Source: Ornithinibacillus californiensis (lineage in GTDB: Bacteria > Bacillota > Bacilli > Bacillales > Amphibacillaceae). Taken from it: 64,000 nt of DNA. Positions 1 to 8,934 of the stretch are shown here, in pieces (the stretch's first letter is position 1; every line of letters begins with the position of its first letter). The notes beneath the pieces are model-generated. The model did no database searches and was not told the DNA's origin. It saw only the letters and a program-made list of their open reading frames with translations. The stretch lies in contig NZ_LDUE01000060.1 in the NCBI RefSeq assembly GCF_001038485.1, forward strand, positions 114,611 to 178,610, read 5' to 3'. Position numbers and translations under genes: made by a program.

Positions 1-281
1 GTTACAACAATTCCTAAAATTACTCCAAATAATACAATCATCCATACCTTTTTTGTCTTTGAAAGTGCAGAACCAATTAATTCGCCAACAGGTTGTAATC
101 CGACACTAACTCCCAATAAAAATAATATAAGTCCAACACCTACCATAAGCGCTCCTAATAAGAATTGAAGGAAAACCTCTGTAGGCAATCCAATTAAAGT
201 AAATTGGAGAATGGTAATGAGGATTGTGATAGGAACAATGGATAAAAATACCTCTTTTATAGTTTCCTTTATCGTTTCCAT
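1..281 (-). CDS. DUF1538 family membrane protein (3' end cut by window edge)
   Basis: Reading from an ATG at 281 on the minus strand gives METIKETIKEVFLSIVPITI and then two hydrophobic stretches containing GALMVGVGLILFLLGVSVGL and PVGELIGSALSKTKK. This pattern (membrane helix, then G-x-x-P-x-G-E-x-I-G) is typical of DUF1538 proteins, which are integral-membrane proteins of unknown substrate. A good ribosome site (AAGGGTGG) lies 7 bases before the ATG. The frame stays open to base 1, so at least 93 codons are present and the C-terminal part lies outside the window. Family assignment is from motif memory; transport function is only inferred. Confidence 0.7.
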   Translation of the reverse strand, partial: METIKETIKEVFLSIVPITILITILQFTLIGLPTEVFLQFLLGALMVGVGLILFLLGVSVGLQPVGELIGSALSKTKKVWMIVLFGVILGIVV

Positions 282-587
282 GTATGACCACCCTTCTTCA
301 CGATGTGATTATAATAAAGATAATAAAATGAGTATTCAGACTCTTAGGTGTAAGAAATTTTATGAGAAAAGAAATGGAGTAATAAAGTAAAAATAGGAGA
401 AAAAAACACAGTGGTACAAATAAATTATATCACCAATTTGGAATTTTCATAAAGCAATTGAGCGGTAAATAGGATAGTTTATGAAAAAATATGAATTTTT
501 GCAGAGTGGTTTTTTGGTTTACTGTCCCGTGTTATTACGAGGAGCATAGTATGAAGTAATGGAATCGCAAGAAAGGGAGAGGTAATT
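282..587. other. Intergenic stretch, nothing recognised
   Basis: About 300 AT-rich bases lie between two divergently transcribed genes, so promoters for both must be here. I see no convincing -35/-10 pair with correct spacing, no RNA fold and no coding frame longer than a few dozen codons. Confidence 0.4.
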
Positions 588-1340
588 GTGAGCTTATTCA
601 TTAATAACCAAGCACATCCGAATCTATATAAAAATAGAACGTCCATCAATGAGCCTAATCAAACGATTTATCAAAGTGATTATTTAAAAGATCTATTAGC
701 AGAGCAAAGTAAAATGAATGATACCTTTCAGCAAACAATGAAGAATCTACGGATTACGTTTCAAAAGCATCAATATAGTGAGGCGAAAAAGTGGAGAGAA
801 GTTAACGAGAACTTAGATGAATTGAAGAAGAATAATGAACAACATGAGGAGTTTGAACAACAGACGAGGGAGTGGATTACGATGTTAGAGCGTAACAGCC
901 AGGAACTTCACCGTATAGTAGAACAAAACGGTACGATCAATCAGGATATTTTGAGTGAAATAAACCGAATACATTCATCCAATGACGAAATTATGAAACA
1001 GTTAGCTGCCTTTCATGCTGCCAATGAGCAGGTTAGTAGTAAAATGGGAGAACTTGCAGACCAACAAAAACTCATGACAGAGCAAGTTTCCGCGCAAGAC
1101 AATAAGCAGGATAAAGTATTAGAGCAACTAGAAAACCAAGAAGCACTAATGGAGAAGTCCTACCGACAACTGAGTACACTACGTTCCATCCTATTTGAAC
1201 GAACTAGCTTCGTTGCAGAAAAAATCGAAGAAAGCTATAAACTAACATCATCCGTATTATACAAATTCCTAACAGGAACCGACAAACCCCTAACCCTAAT
1301 GATGAACCAGAAGAGCCGAGAGACTAATAAGCAGGAGTAG
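588..1340 (+). CDS. Cytoplasmic coiled-coil protein of unknown function
   Basis: This is a 250-residue protein starting at GTG 588 with GGGAGAGG six bases upstream. There is no signal peptide or membrane segment. Residues about 35-210 are dominated by Glu, Gln, Lys, Asn and Leu in heptad-like spacing, which indicates a long coiled coil, possibly interrupted near residue 100. The C-terminal 40 residues are less charged. I do not recognise the family. It stands alone, convergent with the NADH dehydrogenase gene, with a dispersed palindromic repeat between them. The last 30 or so codons use A- and C-ending codons much more than the rest, a local composition shift seen also in other genes of the window. 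Confidence 0.7.
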   Translation: MSLFINNQAHPNLYKNRTSINEPNQTIYQSDYLKDLLAEQSKMNDTFQQTMKNLRITFQKHQYSEAKKWREVNENLDELKKNNEQHEEFEQQTREWITMLERNSQELHRIVEQNGTINQDILSEINRIHSSNDEIMKQLAAFHAANEQVSSKMGELADQQKLMTEQVSAQDNKQDKVLEQLENQEALMEKSYRQLSTLRSILFERTSFVAEKIEESYKLTSSVLYKFLTGTDKPLTLMMNQKSRETNKQE

Positions 1341-1435
1341 TTCTGCGTATTAATACTAAGTTAAACTAATTAGTTAAGTGGATGAGGTTGGTATACAATA
1401 AAATTCTTCATTTAAATGCATAACAATACTAATTA

Positions 1436-1553
1436 GCTCCGGAAAATGTACGTAGACTCCTGCGGGAGGAACGGCATCGGTGAGACCCCGCAGTGCGCTA
1501 GCACGAGGAGGCTCACCAGCCGCCCGCGGAAAGCGGAGTACATTTTCCGGAGC
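1436..1553 (+). repeat. Dispersed palindromic repeat, copy 1 (short form)
   Basis: A 118-base GC-rich imperfect palindrome. The outer stem GCTCCGGAAAATGTAC at 1436-1451 pairs fully with 1538-1553. Inside are the shared words GACTCCTGCGGGAGGA, GGTGAGACCCCG, GAGGAGGCTCACCAGCCG and CCCGCGGAAAGCGGAG, which fold as nested stems. Four further copies occur at 10914-11211, 28253-28370, 40751-40866 (opposite orientation) and 47271-47452. It sits between two convergent genes. Confidence 0.9.
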
Positions 1554-1619
1554 GAGGTAGGTGCGCTATATTTTGGATTTCCTTATTACTGAACTCTATA
1601 TTCCTAATCTCATTTCTAA

Positions 1620-2681
1620 TTAATGTCTCTTACTTAACCACAACACACCAGACTTCACTACTCTAGGTACAATCCCCATTAAAGGCTGATTCATCATATT
1701 ACCAAAACCATCATTTTTCCCAAGAGAACCAAGTGTCCCTTTTAAACGAATATCTTTTGGCTTTTTAGGTTCTTTATTGCGTAAGATACAATTTAATATG
1801 GTAGCTGTTTGTTCACCTTGTATACCTGCAAGCTGTGCACTCGGTGAGTATACAGAAGAAGCACAATCCCCAATGACATACACATTTGGTTGGTCAGGAA
1901 CTTGATAGTATTCATTCACAATGACTTTTTCTTGGTTGTCTTTATCAAATGGTAATTCCCTTACAACACGATTTGGGCGAACCCCTGCAGTCCAAATCGT
2001 AACATCGTTTACGTAACACACCCCGTTGTTGCAAACCCCGTCTTTTTCCACGTATTCTACATTGGCGTGATGTAATACCTCTACATCATTTTTATTAAAC
2101 CAATCTGCTACATAACCTTGAATTCTGGGATCAAATGCTCGTAATACAGAGCTCCCACGGTCTAATAGGCGAATGTTCAGATCGGCTCTACTCTCGCGGA
2201 TTTCTGATGCTACTTCAATCCCACTAAGACCAGCACCAACGATTGTTACTTTTCCATTCGCTTTTAAATTACCTACTGCGACACCTGCTTTACGTGCTTT
2301 AGCAAAGGTTTGAACACTCTCGGTATAGACTTCTGCCCCTTCTACCCCATGATAATTATCCTCGCAGCCTAATGCTATTACTAAGTAATCATACGAAACT
2401 GTTTGGCTACGGTCTTGAAATAAGATCTGTTGGTTAACGGTGTCTATCTTTTCTACTTCCGCAAACACATACTCCACTTGTTCATGCTTTGGGAAATCGT
2501 TCCGTACGTCCTTATCTGCAACTGTACCAGCAACGATTGTATAGAATTCGGTTTTAAGTGATTGATACGGGTTACGATCAACAATTGTTAGCTTCACATC
2601 ATTGGGTAATGCTTTATCAAGTAAGCCTAAAGCAACCTTAATTCCCCCATAACCTCCACCAAGTATTACTAAGTTTTTCAT
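1620..2681 (-). CDS. yutJ: NADH dehydrogenase-like FAD oxidoreductase, YutJ type
   Basis: The 353-residue protein is a single-subunit pyridine-nucleotide/FAD oxidoreductase of the type II NADH dehydrogenase group. The N-terminus MKNLVILGGGYGG is the FAD Rossmann motif. A second dinucleotide motif VGAGLSGIEVASE lies near residue 150 (NAD(P)H site). The FAD-binding VYVIGDCAS lies near residue 270. The C-terminal MNQPLMGIVPRVVKSGVLW matches B. subtilis YutJ closely from memory, and length agrees (about 355). I place the start at ATG 2681 rather than 2696, because the FAD motif then begins at the usual position and a GGGGG ribosome site precedes it. The electron acceptor is unknown; menaquinone is an inference from the family. 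Confidence 0.85.
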   Translation of the reverse strand: MKNLVILGGGYGGIKVALGLLDKALPNDVKLTIVDRNPYQSLKTEFYTIVAGTVADKDVRNDFPKHEQVEYVFAEVEKIDTVNQQILFQDRSQTVSYDYLVIALGCEDNYHGVEGAEVYTESVQTFAKARKAGVAVGNLKANGKVTIVGAGLSGIEVASEIRESRADLNIRLLDRGSSVLRAFDPRIQGYVADWFNKNDVEVLHHANVEYVEKDGVCNNGVCYVNDVTIWTAGVRPNRVVRELPFDKDNQEKVIVNEYYQVPDQPNVYVIGDCASSVYSPSAQLAGIQGEQTATILNCILRNKEPKKPKDIRLKGTLGSLGKNDGFGNMMNQPLMGIVPRVVKSGVLWLSKRH

Positions 2682-2914
2682 ATAAATTGCCCCCATCCCC
2701 TGGTTGAAATGTGAATATTAGTAGTTTGGGATAATTAAATCCGTATTATTTCCACCTCTAAGATTAACAAAGAAATCATTGTTAGACTAGTAGAAATGGT
2801 AATCTTTATCAAATATTAAACGAAAATAAGAAGGATATATTCATGTATTTTCATTTTTTGGAAATAGTAACAAATGATTTTATATAAAATTTCATATAGA
2901 AAGGAAGAAAACAG

Positions 2915-3691
2915 ATGAAGGAAAGATTGTTATTTGTGCTAGCAGCGGTTCTAATTGCCGGTTCATGGCAGGTCTCTACTGTATTCGGAGAAGGACAAGA
3001 TGAGGTATGGTTTGATTTCTTGAAAAAGGATCAAGAGGAAGAAAATGAGCAGCAGGATGATGAGAAGGATAAGGATGTACATAAACATGAAGCTTGGATT
3101 AAGTACAAGGCAAAAGAGCTAGGAATTGAAACGGAAGGAAAGGAACTTGGTGACTTAGCAAAAGAAGTTAAGCAGGCAAAGCTCCTGAAAAAGGCAGAAG
3201 AGCTAGGTGTTGAGACGGAAGGAAAAGATCTAAAGCAATTAGCTAAAGATATTCATCATGCGAAAGTCCTGCAAGAAGCAGAAGAGCTAGGGGTTGAAAC
3301 AGAAGGTAAAGAGCCTGAAGAACTAGCGGAAGAGGTAATGGATGTTAAGCTCCAAAAGAAAGCAGAAGAGCTTGGAATTGATACGGAAGGAAAATACAAG
3401 GAAGATCTTTTAAAGGAAGTTCAAATGGCTATCCTCGAGAAAGAAGCAGAGACTTATAATGTAGATACAGATGGAAAGAAACACCATGAAATTATCATGG
3501 ATATCCATGAGGCAAAAATTTACGATTCGGCAGAGAAGTTAGGAATGGAAACAGAAGGCAAGAAGCCGCAGGAGATCCTGAATGAAATTTTTGAGGAGTA
3601 TGCGGACGAAGCAAAAGAACTACAAATCTTCCCATTTGAAGATAATAAAGATAAATTTTACTTGCAACATTATATGAAAGAACATGATTAA
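2915..3691 (+). CDS. Secreted protein with six tandem 28-residue helical repeats
   Basis: The 258-residue protein starts with a signal-peptide-like segment (MKERLLFVLAAVLIAGSW) followed by a very acidic linker with E, D and Q runs. From about residue 65 to 235 there are six tandem repeats of 28 residues with the pattern K-A-E-E-L-G-[IV]-[ED]-T-E-G-K-x3-[ED]-L-x-[KE]-[ED]-[IV]. The first repeats are the most regular and the fifth (TYNVDTDGK) is degenerate. I do not recognise a named family; repeat helices with a TEGK turn suggest an elongated solenoid at the surface or in the wall. The ribosome site is AAAGGAAG, and a strong terminator follows directly. The acidic composition suits a halotolerant exoprotein. 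Confidence 0.7.
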   Translation: MKERLLFVLAAVLIAGSWQVSTVFGEGQDEVWFDFLKKDQEEENEQQDDEKDKDVHKHEAWIKYKAKELGIETEGKELGDLAKEVKQAKLLKKAEELGVETEGKDLKQLAKDIHHAKVLQEAEELGVETEGKEPEELAEEVMDVKLQKKAEELGIDTEGKYKEDLLKEVQMAILEKEAETYNVDTDGKKHHEIIMDIHEAKIYDSAEKLGMETEGKKPQEILNEIFEEYADEAKELQIFPFEDNKDKFYLQHYMKEHD

Positions 3692-3693
3692 TG

Positions 3694-3727
3694 CTTGAGG
3701 AGGGACTGTCCCTCCTCAAGTTTTTTA
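3694..3727. terminator. Bidirectional terminator between convergent genes
   Basis: The perfect 12-bp stem CTTGAGGAGGGA / TCCCTCCTCAAG has a CTG loop and is followed by TTTTTT. It ends the repeat-protein gene and overlaps the 3' end of the minus-strand SIMPL gene. Confidence 0.9.
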
Positions 3728-4399
3728 ATAGGTAAATTCAGCTTCTACTTGCGCTTTTATTTCTAGTTGGCCGGCTTCGATCGGGGTCGTTGCGGCACTT
3801 TCGGTGGAAACACCCAAAACGAATGGACGTGGTGGTTCAGGTGCCATGCTAGTAATTTCTTTAAGTCGGATTGGTACTTGGTTGATGGAAACACCGAGGG
3901 TTTGTGCCATGGTAGTTGCTTTATCTTGGGCATTTTGTATAGCATTCGTCAGTGCTTGATTATAATAGGGATTTTTATCGGATACAGTCAATTCAATGTT
4001 CCGCACCGTATTTGCCCCGTTATCCACAGCAATATCCACAATTTCACCAACCTTTTCTATTTCGTCAATTTGTACAGTAAGTAAATTGGTTACTTGATAG
4101 CCACGAAATACTTGGGTACCATTTTGGAAATCGTATTGGATATTGACTCGGAATTCGGTGGTCTGGATATTTTCTCGGGGAACACCACTGTTAACAATGG
4201 CATTAATCACATTCCTAGTTTGGGTAGCATTGGTTTGTTGAGCAGTTTGTAGGTCTTTGTTTTCGGTTATTACGCCCAATACTACGGTTGCTTGATCTGG
4301 TTGGGCAAGAACAGAACCTTCACCATAAACCTTAAGCAAATTATTGTTTTGTCTAGTTGGATACGCATTCCGGAAGTAAGGATTAGCTTGATAATACAT
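3725..4399 (-). CDS. SIMPL domain protein (DUF541)
   Basis: A 224-residue protein with the SIMPL/DUF541 pattern: KVYGEGSVLAQPDQATVVLGV near residues 22-45, then TNATQTRNVINAIVNSGV, the block FRGYQVTNLLTVQI, and a C-terminal VPIRLKEITS with a final strand. Members are typically periplasmic, surface or kinase-signalling associated proteins with no proven enzymatic role. There is no evident signal peptide here: the N-terminus is MYYQANPYFRNAYPTRQNNN, which resembles small coat-like Bacillus proteins. ATG 4399 is chosen over GTG 4408 because AGAGGTG lies 6 bases before 4399 and overlaps the upstream GTG. The gene lies just downstream of htpX, which is also on the minus strand, but htpX has its own terminator. 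Confidence 0.8.
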   Translation of the reverse strand: MYYQANPYFRNAYPTRQNNNLLKVYGEGSVLAQPDQATVVLGVITENKDLQTAQQTNATQTRNVINAIVNSGVPRENIQTTEFRVNIQYDFQNGTQVFRGYQVTNLLTVQIDEIEKVGEIVDIAVDNGANTVRNIELTVSDKNPYYNQALTNAIQNAQDKATTMAQTLGVSINQVPIRLKEITSMAPEPPRPFVLGVSTESAATTPIEAGQLEIKAQVEAEFTY

Positions 4400-4456
4400 T
4401 TTTTTCACCTCTTTTAGGTTAAATATATGAAACTAGTTGCCTAAAAGTGTGGAAAA

Positions 4457-4487
4457 TGAAAAAGAAGTACTCCAGGAGTACCTCTTT
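4457..4487 (-). terminator. Terminator of htpX
   Basis: On the minus strand the stem AGAGGTACTCC / GGAGTACTTCT is followed by TTTTTCATTTT, immediately after the htpX stop codon. Confidence 0.8.
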
Positions 4488-4490
4488 CGT

Positions 4491-5360
4491 TTACGCTAAA
4501 CGTCTAATTCGCTCATCTAAATCTGGGTGTGTAGAGAATAGCGATGATTTACGTTTATTATTAATTTTTAACGTAGCAATGGATGTATCTTCGCCACCTT
4601 TAATGCGGCCAGTATAAGCTTTCAGACTTTCTAATGCATGACGCATCTTATCTTTACCAGCTAAATCCGCACCACCACGGTCTGCGTGGTATTCACGGTG
4701 TCTGGAGTACGCGAATACAACGATGCTTCCTAAGATAGAGAATACAATTTGGAATACGATAATAGCGATAAAATGTACAATTGGTGCCAATTCTTCTTTT
4801 ACGAATCGTGAAGCAGCAAATGCTACGATACGAGAAAGGAAGACTACGAATGTGTTAACGACACCTTGTAGGAGTGTCATCGTAACCATATCACCATTGG
4901 CAATATGGGCAACCTCGTGAGCAATAACGCCTTCTACTGCATCATCGTCCATTTCCTGTAGTAAGCCAGTAGAAACAGCCACTAGTGAACGCTTCTTAGA
5001 AGGTCCAGTAGCAAATGCATTCACTTCAGGAGAATGATAGATCCCAACTTCAGGCATGTGCATCATACCGGCAGCTCTGGATAAACGGTGAACTTTTTCC
5101 ACAACGGCTTTTTCATATTCATTCAATGAGCCATTTGGATCAATTACTTGTACACCCATCATCTTCTTCGCCATCCAACGGGACATCGCTAGTGAAATGA
5201 ATGATCCGGTAAAACCAATGACAGCACTGAAGATTAATAACAAACCAAAGTTAATACCGCCATTCTGAATATAGTTGATTGGTAAAATGCTAAAGATAAT
5301 ACTAATTGTAAGTAGTACTAATACGTTCGTTAGTAGAAAATAAAAAATTCTCTTTCCCAT
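4491..5360 (-). CDS. htpX: HtpX membrane zinc metalloprotease
   Basis: The 289-residue protein is an M48B peptidase that degrades damaged membrane proteins. Two N-terminal hydrophobic segments (residues about 5-25 and 37-58) precede the cytosolic domain. The zinc motif is HEVAH (His148, Glu149, His152), with the third ligand expected in EYHADRGGA. Further hydrophobic segments lie at about 160-182 and 192-215. The C-terminal [14 protein letters not shown] is characteristic of HtpX. Length matches the family. It is preceded by its own promoter region and followed by a stem-loop terminator, so it is likely monocistronic. Confidence 0.95.
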   Translation of the reverse strand: MGKRIFYFLLTNVLVLLTISIIFSILPINYIQNGGINFGLLLIFSAVIGFTGSFISLAMSRWMAKKMMGVQVIDPNGSLNEYEKAVVEKVHRLSRAAGMMHMPEVGIYHSPEVNAFATGPSKKRSLVAVSTGLLQEMDDDAVEGVIAHEVAHIANGDMVTMTLLQGVVNTFVVFLSRIVAFAASRFVKEELAPIVHFIAIIVFQIVFSILGSIVVFAYSRHREYHADRGGADLAGKDKMRHALESLKAYTGRIKGGEDTSIATLKINNKRKSSLFSTHPDLDERIRRLA

Positions 5361-5502
5361 ATTCTCACCTTTCTATTACATAAATTTTTAAAATTGTATC
5401 GACAATACGATAAGGTTATTATAATGGTAAAAGCCTTAAATGTCACCTGGAATAACTATATGAAAGAATGAGACAAGTTATTCAAAAAAAGGAGTGGGAG
5501 AA

Positions 5503-5985
5503 ATGGTGGAAAATATTGTTCATGCGATTCAAGATGACTATGCAGATGATTATGCCTGGTGTTACGGTTGTGGCCGGTTGAACAAGGATGGTCTTAGACT
5601 ACGAACGGGTTGGGATGGAGATAATACATTAACGATCTACACCCCACGCGAGGAGCAAACGGCCATACCCGGTTTTGTGTATGGTGGATTAATCGCATCC
5701 CTTATTGATTGTCATGGTACGGGATCGGCATCACTAGCTATGCATCGAAAAAATGGACATGAACCAGGAGAAGGGATTGAGCCTCCACGATTTGTGACAG
5801 GTTCATTGAAAGTTGACTTTGTCAAACCAACTCCCCATGGTGTACCTTTGAAAGCAGTTGGTACCGTGGAAGAGATTCACCCGAAAAAGTGGAACGTATC
5901 CGTTGAAGTGTTTGCAAATGATGTTTGTTGTGCAAAGGGTACAGTAGTAGCAGTCGTAATGCCAAACACATTCCTACAGAAATAA
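5503..5985 (+). CDS. Hotdog-fold thioesterase (PaaI-like)
   Basis: A 160-residue single-domain hotdog protein. The motif CYGCGRLNKDGLRLRT at the N-terminus and GFVYGGLIASLIDCHGTGSA in the middle match the PaaI/YigI-like acyl-CoA thioesterase family (the G-G-x-x-x-x-x-D helix carries the catalytic Asp). The end, PLKAVGTVEEIHPKKWNVSVEVFAN, is the usual long strand pair. Substrate is unknown. ATG 5503 is preferred to GTG 5494, since AAAGGAG sits 8 bases before the ATG and overlaps the GTG. A DUF3219-like gene follows 23 bases later in the same direction and probably shares the transcript. Confidence 0.85.
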   Translation: MVENIVHAIQDDYADDYAWCYGCGRLNKDGLRLRTGWDGDNTLTIYTPREEQTAIPGFVYGGLIASLIDCHGTGSASLAMHRKNGHEPGEGIEPPRFVTGSLKVDFVKPTPHGVPLKAVGTVEEIHPKKWNVSVEVFANDVCCAKGTVVAVVMPNTFLQK

Positions 5986-6008
5986 AGCTAAAAGAGGTGA
6001 ACATCAAG

Positions 6009-6305
6009 ATGAGTACGATATGGATCAATGAATTAGCAATTGAGGCAGAGAACTATAGCCTTACAACAGTTCAAGAAAATGGAGCAACATTACACCGATT
6101 GGAATTAGAATTCCAGGTAACACACGATACATACCATGACGTAACAGTGGATCTATACAAAAATGATTTTCTTGTTAAGATTCCAGGGGAAGCAATAGAG
6201 TTTCAAGCTAAGATAAATAACTACTCTACTTCTTTAACAAATTTGTATGAGAAGGATGCAGTAGGGGATTTTAAAGTAATATTGATAGAGAAGAGTGACT
6301 CTTGA
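6009..6305 (+). CDS. Small DUF3219-like (YkvR-type) protein
   Basis: A 98-residue soluble protein starting at ATG 6009, eight bases after AAAGAGGTGA. It contains FQVTHDTYHDVTVDLYKNDFLVKIP and a C-terminal TSLTNLYEKDAVGDFKVILIE, which I associate with the DUF3219/YkvR family of Bacillus. Function is unknown. A longer reading from an upstream in-frame codon inside the thioesterase gene has no ribosome site. The stop codon falls inside the left arm of the terminator. Confidence 0.65.
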   Translation: MSTIWINELAIEAENYSLTTVQENGATLHRLELEFQVTHDTYHDVTVDLYKNDFLVKIPGEAIEFQAKINNYSTSLTNLYEKDAVGDFKVILIEKSDS

Positions 6306-6330
6306 AGAGGATTTCAAGAGTCATTTTTTT
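6297..6330 (+). terminator. Rho-independent terminator
   Basis: The 10-bp stem GACTCTTGAA / TTCAAGAGTC has loop GAGGAT and is followed by ATTTTTTT. It ends the thioesterase/DUF3219 transcript. Confidence 0.9.
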
Positions 6331-6404
6331 ATGATACATGGTAAAATACAAGTATTCTTTGCTATATACCCATCTAAGAATTTTCTTATAAGGAGGTACC
6401 ACCC

Positions 6405-7031
6405 ATGGAAATTCTAAATATTATTGGAGAGCTCTTTTCCGATGAAATCTCTATCGCAGTTTCCAACGGAAAAGAATATATTTACTACCGACCTAGCAAA
6501 CGAATAGACTTAAAGATTCGTCCGGGAGACCCGGTTAAGGAAGGTACCATTGCCTATAAAGCATATATGACAGAGCAGAAGGTTTCTGAGTTTATCGACC
6601 GTAATGTTTTTGGTGTTCCTTATCACGGAATGGCTGTACCATTTCATAAAAATGGGGAGATTGCTGGCTGTGTATTGGCAATCTATCCATCCTATACAGA
6701 TGGGAAGTCCGTTATCACCTTGAAAACACATGATGGTTGGAAGCCAGTTCCATTTCAAGATGTCTATTATGTAGAAGTCAAAGATAGAAAAACACATGTG
6801 TATACGAAGCAATTTACTGGAACACATAAAAATACATTACAGGAATTTGAATACAATCTACCAAGAGATTTATTTATTCGTTGTCATCGTTCGTTTATTG
6901 TCAATGTTCATCATATAAAGGAAATATTCCCAGATACACATTCTACGTTTCTTTTAGAAATGGCTAACGGCGAGAGCATTCCAGTAAGCCAATCGTACTC
7001 CAGTTATTTCCGAAAAATGCTAGGATTCTAA
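6405..7031 (+). CDS. LytTR-type DNA-binding regulator
   Basis: The 208-residue protein has two parts. Residues 1-105 (with YHGMAVPFHKNGEIAGCVLAIYP) look like a small PAS/GAF-type sensory fold. Residues about 108-205 are a LytTR DNA-binding domain: PFQDVYYVEVKDRKTHVYTK, then LPRDLFIRCHRSFIVNVHHIKEI and IPVSQSYSSYFRKML. There is no receiver domain, so it is a one-component regulator. The ribosome site AAGGAGG is strong. It is transcribed in the same direction as the CoA-transferase gene 124 bases downstream and probably controls it; that link is inference from adjacency. Confidence 0.85.
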   Translation: MEILNIIGELFSDEISIAVSNGKEYIYYRPSKRIDLKIRPGDPVKEGTIAYKAYMTEQKVSEFIDRNVFGVPYHGMAVPFHKNGEIAGCVLAIYPSYTDGKSVITLKTHDGWKPVPFQDVYYVEVKDRKTHVYTKQFTGTHKNTLQEFEYNLPRDLFIRCHRSFIVNVHHIKEIFPDTHSTFLLEMANGESIPVSQSYSSYFRKMLGF

Positions 7032-7128
7032 AATATGCTGTTTTAGGATTCTTTTTTTCTGGTTCGAGCAGAAAAATACTCATTCCACCATGATTCCCCA
7101 AATTGTGAAATTATTACGATAAAATAAA

Positions 7129-7142
7129 TGAAAACGCTTTAC
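7129..7142 (+). promoter_or_regulatory. cre-like site before CoA-transferase gene
   Basis: TGAAAACGCTTTAC matches 12 of 14 positions of the Bacillus catabolite-responsive element TGWAANCGNTNWCA, with the last CA changed to AC. It lies 13 bases upstream of the start codon, a position from which CcpA would block transcription. Two mismatches make it a candidate only. Confidence 0.4.
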
Positions 7143-7155
7143 TGGGGGTTTGGAT

Positions 7156-8673
7156 ATGGGGAACAATCATGATCGTATAAAGGATCCTCGCCTACAAGAC
7201 CGTGTAGTATCTGCCGAAGAAGCAGCATCTTGGATACAAGATGGGATGACATTAGGGTTAAGTGGATTTACTCGTGCGGGTGACGTTAAAGCAGTGCCAA
7301 TGGCATTGGTGAAACGTGCTGAGTCAGGTGAAAAGTTTAAAGTTAATGTATTCACTGGAGCATCTCTTGGATCAGATGTAGACAAAATGTTTGCTGAAGT
7401 GGGTATGATTAATAAACGCCTTCCATTCCAGGCAGATCCAACGATGAGAAAAAAGATAAATGCTGGGGAGCATTTATTTGTGGATCATCATCTATCACAC
7501 ACAGCAGAATTACTTCGGGCAGATGTAATTGAGCGTGTGGACTATGCCATTTTGGAAGCAATATCTATTACAGCGGACGGGATGATTATCCCAACGACTT
7601 CGATAGGTAACTCGATGGCATTTGCTGAAAATGCAGAGTCCATCATTGTTGAGATTAACCTTGCACAGTCAGAACTATTGGAAGGACTACATGATTTATA
7701 TAGTCCAGGCAAGCAAGGCGAACGGGATCCAATTCCAATGACAAGTGCTAGAGATAGAATCGGTACCATTGGAATTCCAGTAGATGAGAAGAAGATTAAA
7801 GGTATTGTCTTCACGAATCAAGTGGATTCACCATCAACGATTGTTCCACCAGATGAAGAAACACAGATTATGGCAAATCACTTACTGGAATTTCTTCGTA
7901 AGGAAATTGCTGCTGGACGACTAACTGAAAGACTAGCTCCATTACAATCTGGTATTGGATCAGTTGCCAATGCTGTACTACATGGCATGATAGACTCTGA
8001 GTTTACGAACTTGGAAGTTTACTCTGAAGTGTTACAGGATGCTGTATTTGATCTAATCGATGCAGGAAAAGTTGATTTTGCATCATGTTGTTCCATTACA
8101 CTTTCAGAAGAAAAAATGAACCAAGTTTATAATAACTTTGAGCAATATCGAGATAAATTAATTATGCGTCCACAAGAGATTTCTAACCATCCAGAAATCA
8201 TTAGGCGTCTTGGTCTAATTTCTATCAACACGGCGTTAGAGTTCGATATTTACGGAAATGTCAACTCTACACATGTATCTGGTACGAAGATGATGAATGG
8301 TATTGGTGGATCTGGTGACTTTGCTCGAAATGCTAGGCTAGCAATTTTTGTAACGAAGTCCATCGCAAAAGGTGGAGATATCTCAAGTGTCGTTCCTTTT
8401 GTTTCTCATGTTGACCATACCGAGCATGATGTCGATGTAGTCGTTACAGAGCAAGGTTATGCAGACCTTCGAGGTTTAGCCCCACGAGAGCGAGTGACGT
8501 TAATTATCGAAAATTGCGTACATCCGATGTACCGTGCTCAGATGTGGAAGTATTATGAAGAAGCGCTTGAACGGGGTGGGCAGACTCCACATGTGCTAGA
8601 AAAAGCTTTCTCTTGGCATGAAAATTTTGCAAAGCATGGAACAATGCTTGAAAAAGAAGGCGTAGTAAGCTAG
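7156..8673 (+). CDS. Acetyl-CoA hydrolase/transferase family (succinate/acetate CoA-transferase)
   Basis: The 505-residue protein is a class I CoA-transferase of the Ach1/Cat1/AarC group, which moves CoA between short acyl groups such as succinyl-CoA and acetate. The catalytic Glu is expected in LEVYSEVLQD (Glu291), close to Glu294 of AarC. The motifs GLSGFTRAGDVKAVP near residue 35, LQSGIGSVANAVLHG near 270 and GIGGSGDFARNARLAIF near 390 are present. ATG 7156 follows GGGGG by 7 bases; the in-frame TTG at 7150 is closer to the ribosome site and unlikely. Length is standard. The upstream cre-like site and LytTR gene suggest control by carbon supply. The exact acyl substrates cannot be read from sequence. 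Confidence 0.88.
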   Translation: MGNNHDRIKDPRLQDRVVSAEEAASWIQDGMTLGLSGFTRAGDVKAVPMALVKRAESGEKFKVNVFTGASLGSDVDKMFAEVGMINKRLPFQADPTMRKKINAGEHLFVDHHLSHTAELLRADVIERVDYAILEAISITADGMIIPTTSIGNSMAFAENAESIIVEINLAQSELLEGLHDLYSPGKQGERDPIPMTSARDRIGTIGIPVDEKKIKGIVFTNQVDSPSTIVPPDEETQIMANHLLEFLRKEIAAGRLTERLAPLQSGIGSVANAVLHGMIDSEFTNLEVYSEVLQDAVFDLIDAGKVDFASCCSITLSEEKMNQVYNNFEQYRDKLIMRPQEISNHPEIIRRLGLISINTALEFDIYGNVNSTHVSGTKMMNGIGGSGDFARNARLAIFVTKSIAKGGDISSVVPFVSHVDHTEHDVDVVVTEQGYADLRGLAPRERVTLIIENCVHPMYRAQMWKYYEEALERGGQTPHVLEKAFSWHENFAKHGTMLEKEGVVS

Positions 8674-8798
8674 TTTTTTTAGAAAAAGGGGCATTGGTAC
8701 AAGGTGTCTTTACATCTCGTACAAACGGTTATATGTAATCATGGGGGCAACTTGATTACTAGAAATAACAAGGGGTTTGTGTTTTATATAGAATGGTA

Positions 8799-8841
8799 TA
8801 ACCGATTTTCTTTCTGGGGAGGAAGAAAATCGGTTTTTTCG
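8799..8841 (+). terminator. Rho-independent terminator
   Basis: The stem AACCGATTTTCTT / GAAAATCGGTT (8800-8835) is followed by TTTTCGTTTT. It lies about 125 bases after the CoA-transferase stop; the intervening bases contain a weak hairpin (TAATCA / TGATTA near 8736-8758) and nothing else I recognise. Confidence 0.75.
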
Positions 8842-8934
8842 TTTTCTCTATGAAAGGATAATCTTAAATTTGCGAATAGTAACCTACGACATGGTACAAT
8901 ATGATTCATGATAAACCATAAAGAGGGAAAAACA

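Noticed and set aside
106..291. 61-codon frame on the minus strand at the left edge
   Set aside because: It is in a different frame from the DUF1538-like gene, which has the ribosome site and membrane-protein character.
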